NCBI GenBank assembly: GCA_933207985.1
Contig: OW240916.1
Span: 264,523,337 to 264,587,336 of the forward strand
DNA from: Pelobates cultripes
Taxonomy: Eukaryota; Chordata; Amphibia; Anura; Pelobatidae
Length of the DNA: 64,000 bases
Direction of reading: 5' to 3'
Below are positions 55,039 to 64,000 of this stretch, piece by piece (position 1 is the first letter of the stretch; every line of letters starts with the position of its first letter). A program made the position numbers and the translations under genes. The notes beneath the pieces are model-generated. The model saw nothing but the letters and a program-made list of their open reading frames with translations. It was not told the origin of the DNA and made no database searches.

Positions 55039-55051
55039 CTGAAGGGGTTAA

Positions 55052-55818
55052 ATATGCAGTGCATACATGCTATTTTTAAATTAATAAATAAATGATTAAA
55101 CAAAACAAAAGAAAATACAAATATAAAGCATTTGCATTTAATAGATGAGCCATTTAGATCAGCCTTGAAATACTGCAATAATAAAATGTGATAATAGTAA
55201 AGAGGTAGGATCATCAAGCAAATTGCACAAATATACGAATGCCTTCTTACGCATACTGCTATTCAACGTAAATATTACTTGGAAATAAATATACCAGCTA
55301 TTTAAGGAATAATCAACATTACCTTCATAACCCCTTTCAATATTGTGTATTTCTTGCAAGCCAGGGATACCTATTTAAAATGTTTTTATATTCATAAACT
55401 TATTTTACAACTGTTTGTCCATTCATTGCAGACATATTGGATTTGGGGATGGATACAAATGAACAAATGTATAGTTATTACAACAAACCTTTAATACTTT
55501 TGACAGATTCTGAAAACATTAGCATAGAAGGAAAAATATGTATTCTTAATGTACAGCTGATCAGATACAAAATGTTTAGGAATTTTAGGGAATAATACAC
55601 CCCAACCTGTTTCAACAATTACTTGTGAAGCCAAGAGTATAGATTTTGATGGCAGATAGATTGCATATGGCAGACATATTAATATATAATTTATCATCAC
55701 ATGCTGTGTAGTTGTTGACTTAAGCTAAGGAGCCCCAGTGGTCAAATGTAATGGTCAAAAGTTGAGATTTATTAGCATTTTGGTTACCATGACTGCAGGT
55801 GTGATCATTTGATTTGAA
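55052..55818. other. AT-rich DNA, no gene recognised
   Basis: No TE ends or coding exons seen. Minus frames at 54996-55217, 55159-55359 and 55491-55700 have no domain signature. Confidence 0.4.
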
Positions 55819-55826
55819 CCTCTAGA

Positions 55827-56652
55827 CAGGGACACATTAAGAGCCCATTGGGCCTGATGCTGACAATTATGATGGGCCTAATTACAAAATCTTTTCAACA
55901 GAAAACACTAAAAAGTCATACCTCCCAAGCATCATGAATCTGGCGGAGATGTTGCTGGAGGAAAACTCACAGGGTGTAGTTATAAGAAAACACATACCCT
56001 ATGCTAATGTTTCGCTTTCATCTTTCAAGTAAATCCATACCCTCTAACAGCAGGTCCGGTGAAGCAGAATGTCGGTGGGCCACTGACACGAGTTACGTAA
56101 ACCAGAACCCAAAAAGGGGGCATGTCAGCCCGAAGAATTAGAAGGTTAACCTTGTGTAAATGCATGACAGGCTGCCTGCCAATCATGCATGCTGACCAAC
56201 AAAGGGCATACCATGCAGGCAGCTCCCTGAGCTTGGCATAAATGCGTCTAATGATGCACTCGCTCCACACTTTCTAAGGACTATCCCCTAGCACTCACTA
56301 GTCCACTCCTCTCCTTACTGGCAGGCAGAAGCTTCTGTTATACAGTCTGGAACCTAGAAAATATGTATGTAGTGAGTGTAGAAGAAAGGGAACATGACAC
56401 AGTGTTAGCGAGACTGAAGCAGCAAGAGCATTTGCATAGTGCACAAAGTCAGCTTTACTTTAACAAATTTCATTGTCAGCCAGTCCATACCAGTTTTGTT
56501 TCCCTACATCCCTCTTAAGTTTCCATACATAAGCATGTGAAGAGTAGTAAAAAAAAGGTTTTTTGTTGTTGTTTTTTTAAAACAATGGGCCTATTCCATG
56601 GGCATGGGCCTGGAGCTGCAGCTCCATCAGCCCCTATGTTAATCCGGCCCTG
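55827..56652 (+). mobile_element. hAT-like element (CAGGG...TTAAGAGCC) with 8-bp TSD
   Basis: The exact duplication CCTCTAGA lies at 55819-55826 and 56653-56660. It begins CAGGGACACATTAAGAGCC and ends GTTAATCCGGCCCTG. It is 826 bp, with no minisatellite. It is the compact member of the family that includes 19386-23247 (plus) and 60638-63219 (minus). No transposase. Confidence 0.92.
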
Positions 56653-56660
56653 CCTCTAGA

Positions 56661-57530
56661 TACAGATGTTTTTCTCTTTTTATTTTTTGTTGCTGATATA
56701 CATTTTATGATATTATCGTGTTCCTATATTATTTTTTGTTTTGATATTTTATTTTATATATCATGTAATCTTTTGTTTTCAATCATAATAAAAAAAAAAA
56801 GTAAATTCTCCTTTAATATATTTAGAATAATTTTCCTTATCTAATTTCTACAGAAACAGACCCTGATTACATGATGTCCTTGTTTGCACGCTCAGCAGTT
56901 GGCCCTGTTTATTTTCTGTGGAATTTTTTAATTGTTCTCTGTTTCTGCAATTTATGCTTGTGAAACACTTGAGGTTTTATGTGATTGTTAACTGCCATTT
57001 TCATTAGGTAGATGGGAAAAATATTATGAGGAAAAATGTTTTAACTTACATTAAAATTTTTTTTTTTTTTGACGAATTACACATGAATTATTATAGGAAT
57101 ATTTAATGGCAGTCAACTTAATAATTAAACTGTAGCAATATACACAGACTAATGTAATGTTATCTAGTAAGAAAAATCTATTTTAATGAAGGACATGCCA
57201 TTAATATTTATATATATGTTGCTATTTTATTAACATAATTTCTAATAATATTTTGTTACTAATAATTCTGTAGATAATTTATATATTTTTACTAATGTAA
57301 TTTTTTTCATAACTTGCCAATACTTCTTGTACTGTCCACGGGTACAACTGGTACAAGTGAAAAGACAAATGTATACTGATCAATGGACCTATAAATACTG
57401 GATTCCCGTCACGTGGACCACGCCGAGAACCTTTTCCCCATTCCCTCTTCTCTTGTCTGTTTTTCTTCCTCTTTTCCCTTTTTCCCCTTCACTTGGGTAT
57501 ATATTGCATTTTCTACCCAAAAGGTAGATT
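56661..57530. other. No gene recognised; candidate conserved non-coding block at 56850-57020
   Basis: 56850-57020 reads as non-repetitive sequence with homeobox-like and palindromic sites (CTGCAATTTATGCTTGTGAA; GTTAACTGCCATTTTCATTA). The rest is AT-rich. Confidence 0.3.
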
Positions 57531-57655
57531 CCCAGGTGTTGTAGAGCTACAACTCCCATGATACTTTGAACACCTTTAGATTGCTTTAGAATGACAAAGC
57601 CTCATGGAAGTTGTAGTTTAAAAGCATCTGGGGATCTACCTTGTTGGCACCTCTG
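57531..57655. mobile_element. Fold-back MITE (CTACAACTCCCATGAT)
   Basis: GTAGATTCCCAGGTGTTGTAG...TACAACTCCCATGATACTTTG pairs with CAAAGCCTCATGGAAGTTGTA...AGCATCTGGGGATCTACC. This is a recognised, very common frog hairpin repeat, related to 13740-13870. Confidence 0.7.
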
Positions 57656-57959
57656 TTCTACACCATTATTGTCGAAAATATGCAATGGGTTGGAATGTTG
57701 ATTGTTCACTGGCTAACTAAATGTACCATGTTTGCTTTGTGATAATCTGTGTACCACCTTCAGCAACAAAATACATTTTATTCAAAGACAAAGGTACAAT
57801 ACATCTAAGAGACAATACAAAATTGGACAAACAATATAGGAATGCCCTATCCCTGAGGGAATTTACAATCTGGCTTTATATTTTACATTTGAATAGATTT
57901 TTTTATCAGTTTACAAACCTCTGCAGAGTAGGTTTTTACAGCTTTAATTTACAGTTTGT

Positions 57960-60165
57960 TTATTTATTTATTTATTTTTTAATATTCTTTATTTTTGATG
58001 TGCAGTTGGTTACAGGTCATCGTCATACGCCACAACAGCGTGTTTGAGGATGCGTTAAGGTTTGACATTGGCATGGGTGTTTGCACATTTTTTTTTTATA
58101 GTTATAGCAGGTTTATCGAAACAGTAACATCGTTCACATACAGTGAGATTATTCTCGATCAACAGTGCTAGGGTAGTTTTGTTAGTGCATACATGAAAAT
58201 ACAGAGTAACTAGGTTAGTCAGCTGTTTAAGGTGGTATCTCCACACTGTCTTGACAACGATGTACAGTATATGGGTGTGTTCTGAGTAAGCGGTAGTATC
58301 TGCTAGAGTCTGTTTGGTCCGTGCCCATACATGCTCTTTGTGTGGTAGTGTGGTTGTGAAGATGATGAGCCCCTTGTCAGACATTACGTGTCAGTCCTGC
58401 GTGGTCTGGGTGTGTTCCCCCTGTGCTGTCTGTGCTGTCTGTGTATGGGCTGTGTGCCTGAGAGTGACCCATGTCAGGTGGGTGGTGGTACCTGGTTGAA
58501 GTGTTGTGTCGTCCCTGTGGGCTGGAGCCTTCGAGGGTACTATGTGGGGGTGTGCTAACCAGCTGTTTGAACGGTAACATATCCTTCATAAACGGGAAGT
58601 AAATTACAATTGAATTAAGAATAAAATAGCAGTAAGGAAAATAAACAGGAAAAGCCAGACTGCATCACTTAGAGAAAACTCGGAGAAAGCAGAGTTCGAA
58701 TAGAGTTACAGAGAACAGTAACGATTAATGCCTGTACGTGAGAGGCAGGGTAGCGTTCCGTTTGCAATCGGCTGATGTGCCAGTTCTTATTTCTCCTCCA
58801 GGAGCCACTGTGGACCGCATGTGTTGTTCAACAGGTTCGGTTATCCCCGATGTGCCCAAGGGTCTTGTGGAGAGGCAATGAGCCTGCCGGTGTCCTCTGG
58901 AGCCAAAGATGTTTAGGCTGAGTCCTGTGTATTCCCCTGGGGTTCCGGGTTGCCTTTAATGTGCGGTCGCAGTGCGTTAAGGGAGATTGTAAGTCCCTGG
59001 TAATCAGGACGTGGTTGCAGCTGCTGCCTCCATTTTTCTCCCCCGCGGCTCAAATGGTGTTATCTTCGCTGGGTCCCAGCGTTGGGTCCTGGAGGAGGAG
59101 GTCCCCGGATGCCCTGGAGGAGCGAGGGAGTCCTTGGGCAAGCCGAGAGTAGTGAGTAGCGACTCCGCACCTGGGAGGTCTGTTACTGTGTAGGACGCGT
59201 TATTTCTCTGTACCTGCGTGCGCCATTGGTAAGTTATGCCGCTTTGCCGCAGGAGTGCCGTGAAAGGTTGGAGGGATCGCCGCCATTGAAGAGTGTCCCC
59301 GGATAGATCCGTATAAAAGGTAAGGGCCGCGTTCTCGAAGGTGAATGGTGTTTTTCCTTTGAGGCTTGTGAGTACTGCTGCCTTGTCTGCGCCCGTGCGG
59401 AACTTCACTACCACATCCCGGGTTGCAGACACTGGAGCTCTTTGTGGCTTGGGGACTCGGAAGACCGTGTCAATTACGGTGGTTTTGGCTTGTTTCGGTG
59501 TCAGGATTACTCCGATTAGTCTGCGTACCAGATGCGGCAGTTCCTCTGTTGGGACATCGTCAGGGACACCCCTTATTTTTACATTGTTGCGGCGTCTGAG
59601 GTCTTCCAGGGCCGTGAATCGCAGGTTAGTGGCCTCTTGTTGCTGTTTAAGGGCCTGTACCTCCGTTCGGAGCTCCAGTATGGCCTGGGCCTGTTTGTCA
59701 GATGAGGCCTCCAGTATTCCGATACGGTTCACCATACCCGTCAGGTCTGTTCTCAGCTGGGCCATGTCGGCCTGCAGCACTTTCTGCAGATCCCCCAGCA
59801 TCGTTCGTAGCGTCTCCGTGGTTACAGGGTCGGGTAGCCCCTTTTTCGGGGACGGCTGTGTTAACGGAGCAAACATTCCGCCCGGGTAGTCCTCCAGGCC
59901 CATGTCGTCTGAGGAGTCAGTATATTCATCAAGGTCCGCGGCCATTTTGGGCCCATGCGCTCCCTGCGCCTGTCGGAACAAGTCTCCGATATCTGGTCCA
60001 GTTTTGGGCCTATCTGGTCTCTGTTTCTTTGTCTTTCTCCCCATATCCTCCGTGGAGCAGTGGGGTGACTTTACTGCGCTCTGTATGGTTGTTATAGCGG
60101 GTGTTTTAAGCGATTTGCACCGGGAGCTCATCCATGTGCGTCTATCTCGTACGCTTGCTTCTATT
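57960..60165 (-). mobile_element. ORF1-only LINE ('half-LINE')
   Basis: 2.2 kb on the minus strand: short 5' UTR, intact ORF1 (60131-59004), then ~1 kb of non-coding sequence ending AACACGCTGTTGTGGCGTAT...CACATCAAAAATAAAGAATA and a (TAAA)n tail. No endonuclease or RT sequence lies between ORF1 and tail. Its 3' end resembles those of 20948-23135, 42846-44072 and the half-LINE at 26054-35122. TATTTATTTATTTTT-like sequence flanks both ends; it fits a target duplication but is too simple to prove one. Confidence 0.82.
59004..60131 (-). CDS. LINE (L1 clade) ORF1 RNA-binding protein, intact
   Basis: 375 aa. Residues 30-100 are basic then acidic and disordered (GRKTKKQRPDRP; DEYTDSSDD). ~105-180 is a coiled coil (LRTMLGDLQKVLQADMAQL, EASSDKQAQAILELRTEVQ). 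~180-255 is an RRM-like domain (RRNNVKIRGVPDD ... RDVVVKFRTGADK). ~256-345 is the C-terminal domain (KGKTPFTFENAALTFYTDLS, RRSLQPFTALLRQ). This is the L1 ORF1p layout: a trimeric nucleic-acid chaperone that coats LINE RNA. The likely true start is the second Met (residue 30, MGRKTKK). No stops. The element has no ORF2, so mobilisation would need enzyme from another LINE. Confidence 0.93.
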   Translation of the reverse strand: MSSRCKSLKTPAITTIQSAVKSPHCSTEDMGRKTKKQRPDRPKTGPDIGDLFRQAQGAHGPKMAADLDEYTDSSDDMGLEDYPGGMFAPLTQPSPKKGLPDPVTTETLRTMLGDLQKVLQADMAQLRTDLTGMVNRIGILEASSDKQAQAILELRTEVQALKQQQEATNLRFTALEDLRRRNNVKIRGVPDDVPTEELPHLVRRLIGVILTPKQAKTTVIDTVFRVPKPQRAPVSATRDVVVKFRTGADKAAVLTSLKGKTPFTFENAALTFYTDLSGDTLQWRRSLQPFTALLRQSGITYQWRTQVQRNNASYTVTDLPGAESLLTTLGLPKDSLAPPGHPGTSSSRTQRWDPAKITPFEPRGRKMEAAAATTS

Positions 60166-60637
60166 TATTTATTTTTAAAGACAGAATTGCTCATATTATA
60201 AAATCTGCATTCAGAAGCAAAGCAAGAATACAAAAAAAAGGTTAAAGGGCTTAAATACAAACATGTATGCCTGACATTATAGACCTGGAGTAGCTGTTTT
60301 ATTGGCTCCAATCGCAGGAAAGAGGTTTTACTCACCTTTTCTCTAATGCCACACTTATGTTGCCATTGGCTAGGCCTGCCCTTGACCAGCTACTTGCACC
60401 CCACCCCACAAAACACATACAAAAATTGCTGAAAAAAGTTCGATTTTCAAAAAACATGAAATTGTTATGTCCTCCCAGCCCCTCTGTGTGTCTCAGTACC
60501 CACCCAGAGAAGAGAAAATACAGTATGACAATAAATGGAAAATCATTTTTGTAGTGTAACATGAAATATACATGGTGTCAATAAATAAAAGAAGCTTTAA
60601 TTTTGTTTGCGTATGTGTATTGTCTATAAAGATCAGG
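60166..60637. other. No gene recognised
   Basis: Short unassigned spacer between the half-LINE and the hAT nest. Confidence 0.4.
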
Positions 60638-60700
60638 CAGGGCTGGATTAACATAGGGGGTGCAGCTCCAGGCCCAGGGAATAGGCCCATTGTTTAAAAA

Positions 60701-60739
<39 letters not shown>

Positions 60740-61199
60740 ACTACTCTTCACAAGCAGGGCCGCCATCAGGGCATGACAACCATAACGGTTGTCATGGGCC
60801 CAGTGGTCCTGGGGGGCCCGGACTGCTCAGGTCGTCCCGGGCCCCACATTAGTTATGTGCACACATATATAGCGATTAACGCTATATATGTGTGCACTGC
60901 GGGCCCCCCGCTACCTGTATTCTGCCCAGCTACTCTGCTCTGTCGAAGTCTCGCGAGCGACGTGATCGTCAGAGCGTTGCCATGGTAACGCTCCGCACGG
61001 CTCGCGAGACTTCTACAGAGCAGAGTAGCTGGGCAGTATATTTCAAGTGTGCTGGGCCACTGCAGAATACAGGTAGCGGGGGCTGCACCATGCCTCAGGA
61101 CCTCTGGCTCCAGGGCTCCAGCCAATCATGGCCACAGGTGAGATACAGGGAGGGGGGAGTAAAAAAATACAATTAATGGATGGGAAAAAAAAACCTGTA

Positions 61200-61678
61200 G
61201 GCTTTTCCCCCCACATTTTGCAGCCCCATACATTTACACACACTATTCACTAACATTTACACACACTATTCACTAAAATTTACACACCCTACATCCTTAC
61301 ACAAACATACACTCTGCAGTCACTACACACACTACATCCTTACACAAACACACTCTGCAGTCACTATACACACTACATCCTTACACAAACACACACTCTG
61401 CAGTCACTACACACACTATTCACTAAAATTTACACACCCTACATCCTTACACAAACATACACTCTGCAGTCACTACACACACTACATCCACTGCACAAAC
61501 ACACAGTCTGCAGTCACTATACACACATTAAATACTTACACAAACACACTATATGTAGTCACTATAAACACACTACATCGACTACACAAAGACACACTCT
61601 GCATCCACACACTGTATTCACTACATCCACTACACAAACACACACTCTGCATTCCCTATACACATCACATTTAATACA
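61200..61678. repeat. Minisatellite (CACTCTGCAGTCACTACACACACTA)
   Basis: Units of ~35-50 bp built from CTACATCCTTACACAAACAC and ACTCTGCAGTCACTA. The array continues beyond the solo LTR at 62680-62905 (CTCTGCATCCACTACACACA). Confidence 0.9.
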
Positions 61679-61683
61679 CACAT

Positions 61684-62679
61684 TGTAACGGATCACCTGG
61701 CACCCCGACTGGGTACCTCAGTTGAAGGATGCTCCTAGCGCTTCCTGAGGACTCCAAGCTCTGCAGCAGACACCAAAACCACTGAACCGTAGGAGCATAT
61801 GAATGCTCTCATGCATATGAATGTTGTATACAGCCGAATAGGAAAAACCATGCGATTAGGTTTACACTCCTAGCAGTCAAACTGGAACAGCATACAATGA
61901 ATCCTCCCCCAATAATGAGACGACACTTCACTTTGAGGGTTAAGCAGGAACTGACTGTACTGGCACATACAGCCTCTTTTATTCCCAATCCCCAAACTTA
62001 GTACTGCCCACAGGGTTTTACAGAACAACCAATCAATCTGTACAATACACTCAGACACTCCCACACAAAATCCTCCCCTCTGCCTTTGATATGATTACTG
62101 AACACAATGGGTAATCTAATTATCACAGACAGAGAAATACAGTTTCATAAAACACATCACAGGGACCCCAACACATGCAATAACCCCATAAAAAGTAAAA
62201 TATCATTGGAACCGGGGGTTCTGGGTGAACCACATATCCAAAATTCACCCAGATCCGTTCAGTACTTTGGAAAATACAGTTTAATGCAGATTCTGCAGAA
62301 CATATACAGGCTAAATAAAAAACAATCACTGTATAATGTGTCCCCTGCTGTATAGTCCAAAACCACCGCACGATGTCTCTGTGCCACAAATACTGGCGAG
62401 ATGGCACTGTGTTGAAAAGTCCACACAGTGTCTGTGAGTTAAAATGGCCGCCATCCATTGTTCTCACCATGTGCTTCTGATACAGGAAATGGTGGCCACC
62501 CAGTAACTCCACGGTATGTCCCCAGATGGTTCTTAAAGGGCCAGCAGCAGCACAACACAAATCCATTATGCCCAAATCATGTCTTTAAAGGGCAATACAT
62601 CCCAGGGGCCATAGTCACATGGCAGGAAGCTGGCAATCAGTCTTCTCCAATGCCCAGTGGCGAGGTCGGTTTCGCCACA
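61684..62679 (-). mobile_element. Solo LTR with 5-bp TSD
   Basis: 996 bp, bounded on the plus strand by TGTAACGGATCACC and GGTTTCGCCACA. The duplication CACAT is at 61679-61683 and 62680-62684. TTTATT at 61978-61983 is an AATAAA on the minus strand, placed as in the related fragment at 18200-18600, so transcription would run on the minus strand. The minus frame at 62123-62575 lies entirely inside and is not called. Likely Gypsy-type by TSD length and ends. Confidence 0.88.
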
Positions 62680-63334
62680 CACATACACACTCTGCATTCA
62701 CTAACAACACACACTACATCCACTACACAAAAACACACTCTGCATCTAATATACAGCTCATACATTACACAAATGTACAATCTGTATCCACTATACACAC
62801 TGCATCCGTTAAACACACACCGCATCCACTTAACACACAAACTCTGCATCCACTACACACATTTTACATCCACTATACACACACCAGAATCAGTACAGAC
62901 ACTGCATCCCTCTTGGCGGACTCGGGGGGGGTGGGGGGGAAACACTTTGGGTGGACTTGGGTGCAGGCACTGGGGGGCCCAGACCTTGAGCTGTGTCAGG
63001 GGCCCCAAATTTCTGATGGCAGCCCTGTTCACAAGTATGGAACCTTAAGAGGGATGTATGGGAACAAAACGTGTGTGGACCGGCAGAAAATGAAATTAGT
63101 TAAGGTAAAGCTGAATTTGCTCAAATGCTCAGGCTGCTTCTAACACTGTGGCATGCTCCCTTTCTTCTACACTACATACACCTTTCCTTTTTCCTATACT
63201 GTATAACATTAGCTACTGCCAGGGCCGCCATCAGAAATGTTGGGGCCCCTGACAAAGCACAAGGTCTGGGCCCCCCCTCCCTCCACTACCTTCCCCCCCC
63301 GCCCATGCCCTACCTAGTCCGCTAACAATGATGC

Positions 63335-63958
63335 TGGACTGAATGTGGTGTGTATAGTGGAAGTGAATTAGAATGTGTGTAATGGATGTAGTGTTTGTGT
63401 TTATTAGATACTGTTTGTGCAGTGAATGCAGAGTGTGTGCTTGTGTAGCGGATGCAGTGTGTATAGTGAACACAGAGTGTGTTTGAGTAGTGGATGTAGT
63501 TTGTGTACAGTGATGTAGTTTGTGTTTGTGTAGTGGATGTAGTGTTTGTGTGTACTAGATGCAATGTGTTTAGTGGATGCAGTGTCTGTAGTGGATGTAG
63601 TGTGTGTATTAGACGCAGTGTCTCTGTATAGTGAATGCAGAGTGTTTCAATGTGTGGTGGATGTAGTGTGTGTACTGTGAATACAGGATGTTTGTGTAGT
63701 GGATGCTGTGTGTATAGTTAATGCAGAGTGTATGTCAGTGTAGTGAATGCAGAGTGTGTGTCAGTATAATAAATGCAGAGTGTGTGCATAGTGTAGTGAA
63801 TGCAGAGTGTGTGTCACTGCAGTGAATGCAGAGTGTGTTAGAGTGTAGTAAATGCAGAGTGTGTGTAAATGTGTAGTGAATGTAGAGTGTGTGTTAGTGT
63901 GTAGCGGATGCAGAGTGTGTGTTGTATTAGTGTATGCAGTGTGTGTGTTGTATTAGTG
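63335..63958. repeat. Minisatellite (AGTGAATGCAGAGTGTGTGT)
   Basis: ~20-40 bp units of GTGTAGTGGATG(C/T)AGTGTGTGT and AGTGAATGCAGAGTGTGT. It is the reverse complement of the unit at 61200-61678 and 62680-62905. Confidence 0.9.
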
Positions 63959-63960
63959 TA

Positions 63961-64000
63961 CAGAGGCGGCTCTCTAATTAGGCGGTTTAGGCGGCCGCCT
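63961..64000 (+). mobile_element. Start of another CAG-type element, cut by the window end
   Basis: CAGAGGCGGCTCTCTAATTA then GGCGGTTTAGGCGGCCGCCT begins abruptly after the GT-rich array and looks like a CAG...-type hAT terminus. Only 40 bp are visible. Confidence 0.45.

Larger units (their letters stand above)
50184..55047. mobile_element. 4.9-kb TTAA-bounded element containing a ~390-bp tandem array
   Basis: TTAA (50180-50183) then CCCCTTAAGGACACAGC; right end CCGTCCTGAAGGGG then TTAA (55048-55051). It contains a satellite-like array, a duplicated ~365-bp block (54058 and 54429 onward: CTCCCACCCACCCCAGCTA), and GC-rich hairpins at the right end. No transposase gene was found, so it is non-autonomous despite its size. 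Confidence 0.8.
60755..63027. mobile_element. hAT-like element (CAGGGCCGCCATCAG ends) with 8-bp TSD
   Basis: Exact duplication TTCACAAG at 60747-60754 and 63028-63035. Begins CAGGGCCGCCATCAGGGC and ends CTGATGGCAGCCCTG. It carries family-specific minisatellites (61200-61678, 62680-62905) and a solo LTR at 61684-62679. No transposase. Confidence 0.92.
60638..63219 (-). mobile_element. hAT-like element, minus-strand copy of the 55827 family, interrupted
   Basis: Starts CAGGGCTGGATTAACATAGG, the reverse complement of the right end of 55827-56652, and follows it (GCAGCTCCAGGCCCA; AATAGGCCCATTGTTT). It resumes after the 60755-63027 insertion (ACAAGTATGGAACCTTAAGA; GGTAAAGCTGAATTTGC). The other terminus is not reached; another hAT begins at 63220. 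An (AT)n microsatellite lies at 60694-60736. Confidence 0.8.
63220..64000. mobile_element. hAT-like element, second copy of the CAGGGCCGCCATCAG family, runs off the window
   Basis: CAGGGCCGCCATCAGAAATG, TTGGGGCCCCTGACAAAGCA matches the reversed right end of 60755-63027 (CAGGGCTGCCATCAGAAATT...). Its interior minisatellite (63335-63958, GTAGTGAATGCAGAGTGTGT) is the reverse complement of the array in that copy, so the two are opposite-orientation members of one family. Confidence 0.85.

Noticed and set aside
62123..62575. 150-codon minus frame inside the solo LTR
   Set aside because: LTRs are normally non-coding, no domain is visible and there is no start context; likely chance.

Overview
The window looks like vertebrate, most probably anuran (frog/toad), nuclear DNA from a repeat-dominated intergenic region. 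The grounds are the dispersed repeats: L1-type LINEs, hAT, Tc1 and TTAA-target DNA elements, Ty3/Gypsy and endogenous retroviral sequences, and families I know from frog genomes (the 'AAGGGACACTATAG' MITEs, the 'TATAGCGCC' repeat, the 'CTACAACTCCCATGAT' hairpin element and the 'CGAAACGCGTTATGG' palindromes). I found no host protein-coding exon, tRNA, rRNA or CRISPR array. Every coding region I can support belongs to a transposable element. The species cannot be fixed from the sequence.

Layout. 1-3.1 kb: a TIR-bounded element filled with pyrimidine and CA minisatellites. 3.5-8.2 kb: an L1-clade LINE with an intact 1249-aa ORF2, bracketed by a 48-bp inverted repeat. 8.6-10 kb: CA/GT arrays and a MITE. 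11.4-13.1 kb: a decayed Tc1-like element split by a solo-LTR-like insertion. 16.1-18.6 kb: two MITEs and an LTR fragment. 19.4-23.2 kb: a hAT-like element holding a strand-flipping minisatellite and a LINE-derived insertion with a 15-bp target-site duplication (TSD). 26.0-35.1 kb: a nest in which an ORF1-only LINE (15-bp TSD) is split by a hAT element (8-bp TSD), which in turn contains a complete Gypsy element. 38.2-42.5 kb: a minus-strand endogenous retrovirus with one LTR, missing integrase and env surface unit. 42.8-44.1 kb: another LINE-derived element. 44.1-45.9 kb: a hAT MITE (8-bp TSD) split by a 1.6-kb near-palindrome (15-bp TSD). 48.1-55.1 kb: two TTAA-bounded elements, one built of inverted repeats and one containing a ~390-bp satellite-like array. 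55.8-56.7 kb: a clean hAT copy with an 8-bp TSD. 58.0-60.2 kb: a minus-strand ORF1-only LINE with an intact 375-aa ORF. 60.6-64.0 kb: hAT elements nested in each other, with a solo LTR (5-bp TSD) and family-specific minisatellites.

Most notable points. (1) The Gypsy element has its integrase upstream of reverse transcriptase and a SCAN-like Gag, which is the Gmr1-type arrangement. Its two LTRs are almost identical although pol is broken. (2) Two independent LINE copies carry ORF1 followed directly by a 3' tail with no ORF2 ('half-LINEs'), and their tail resembles those of two further non-autonomous elements. (3) Several hAT families carry their own minisatellites inside, so the arrays travel with the transposon. 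(4) There are several very large palindromes. (5) The full ORF2 protein at 4.2-7.9 kb keeps all the catalytic motifs checked and could be a source of enzyme acting in trans.
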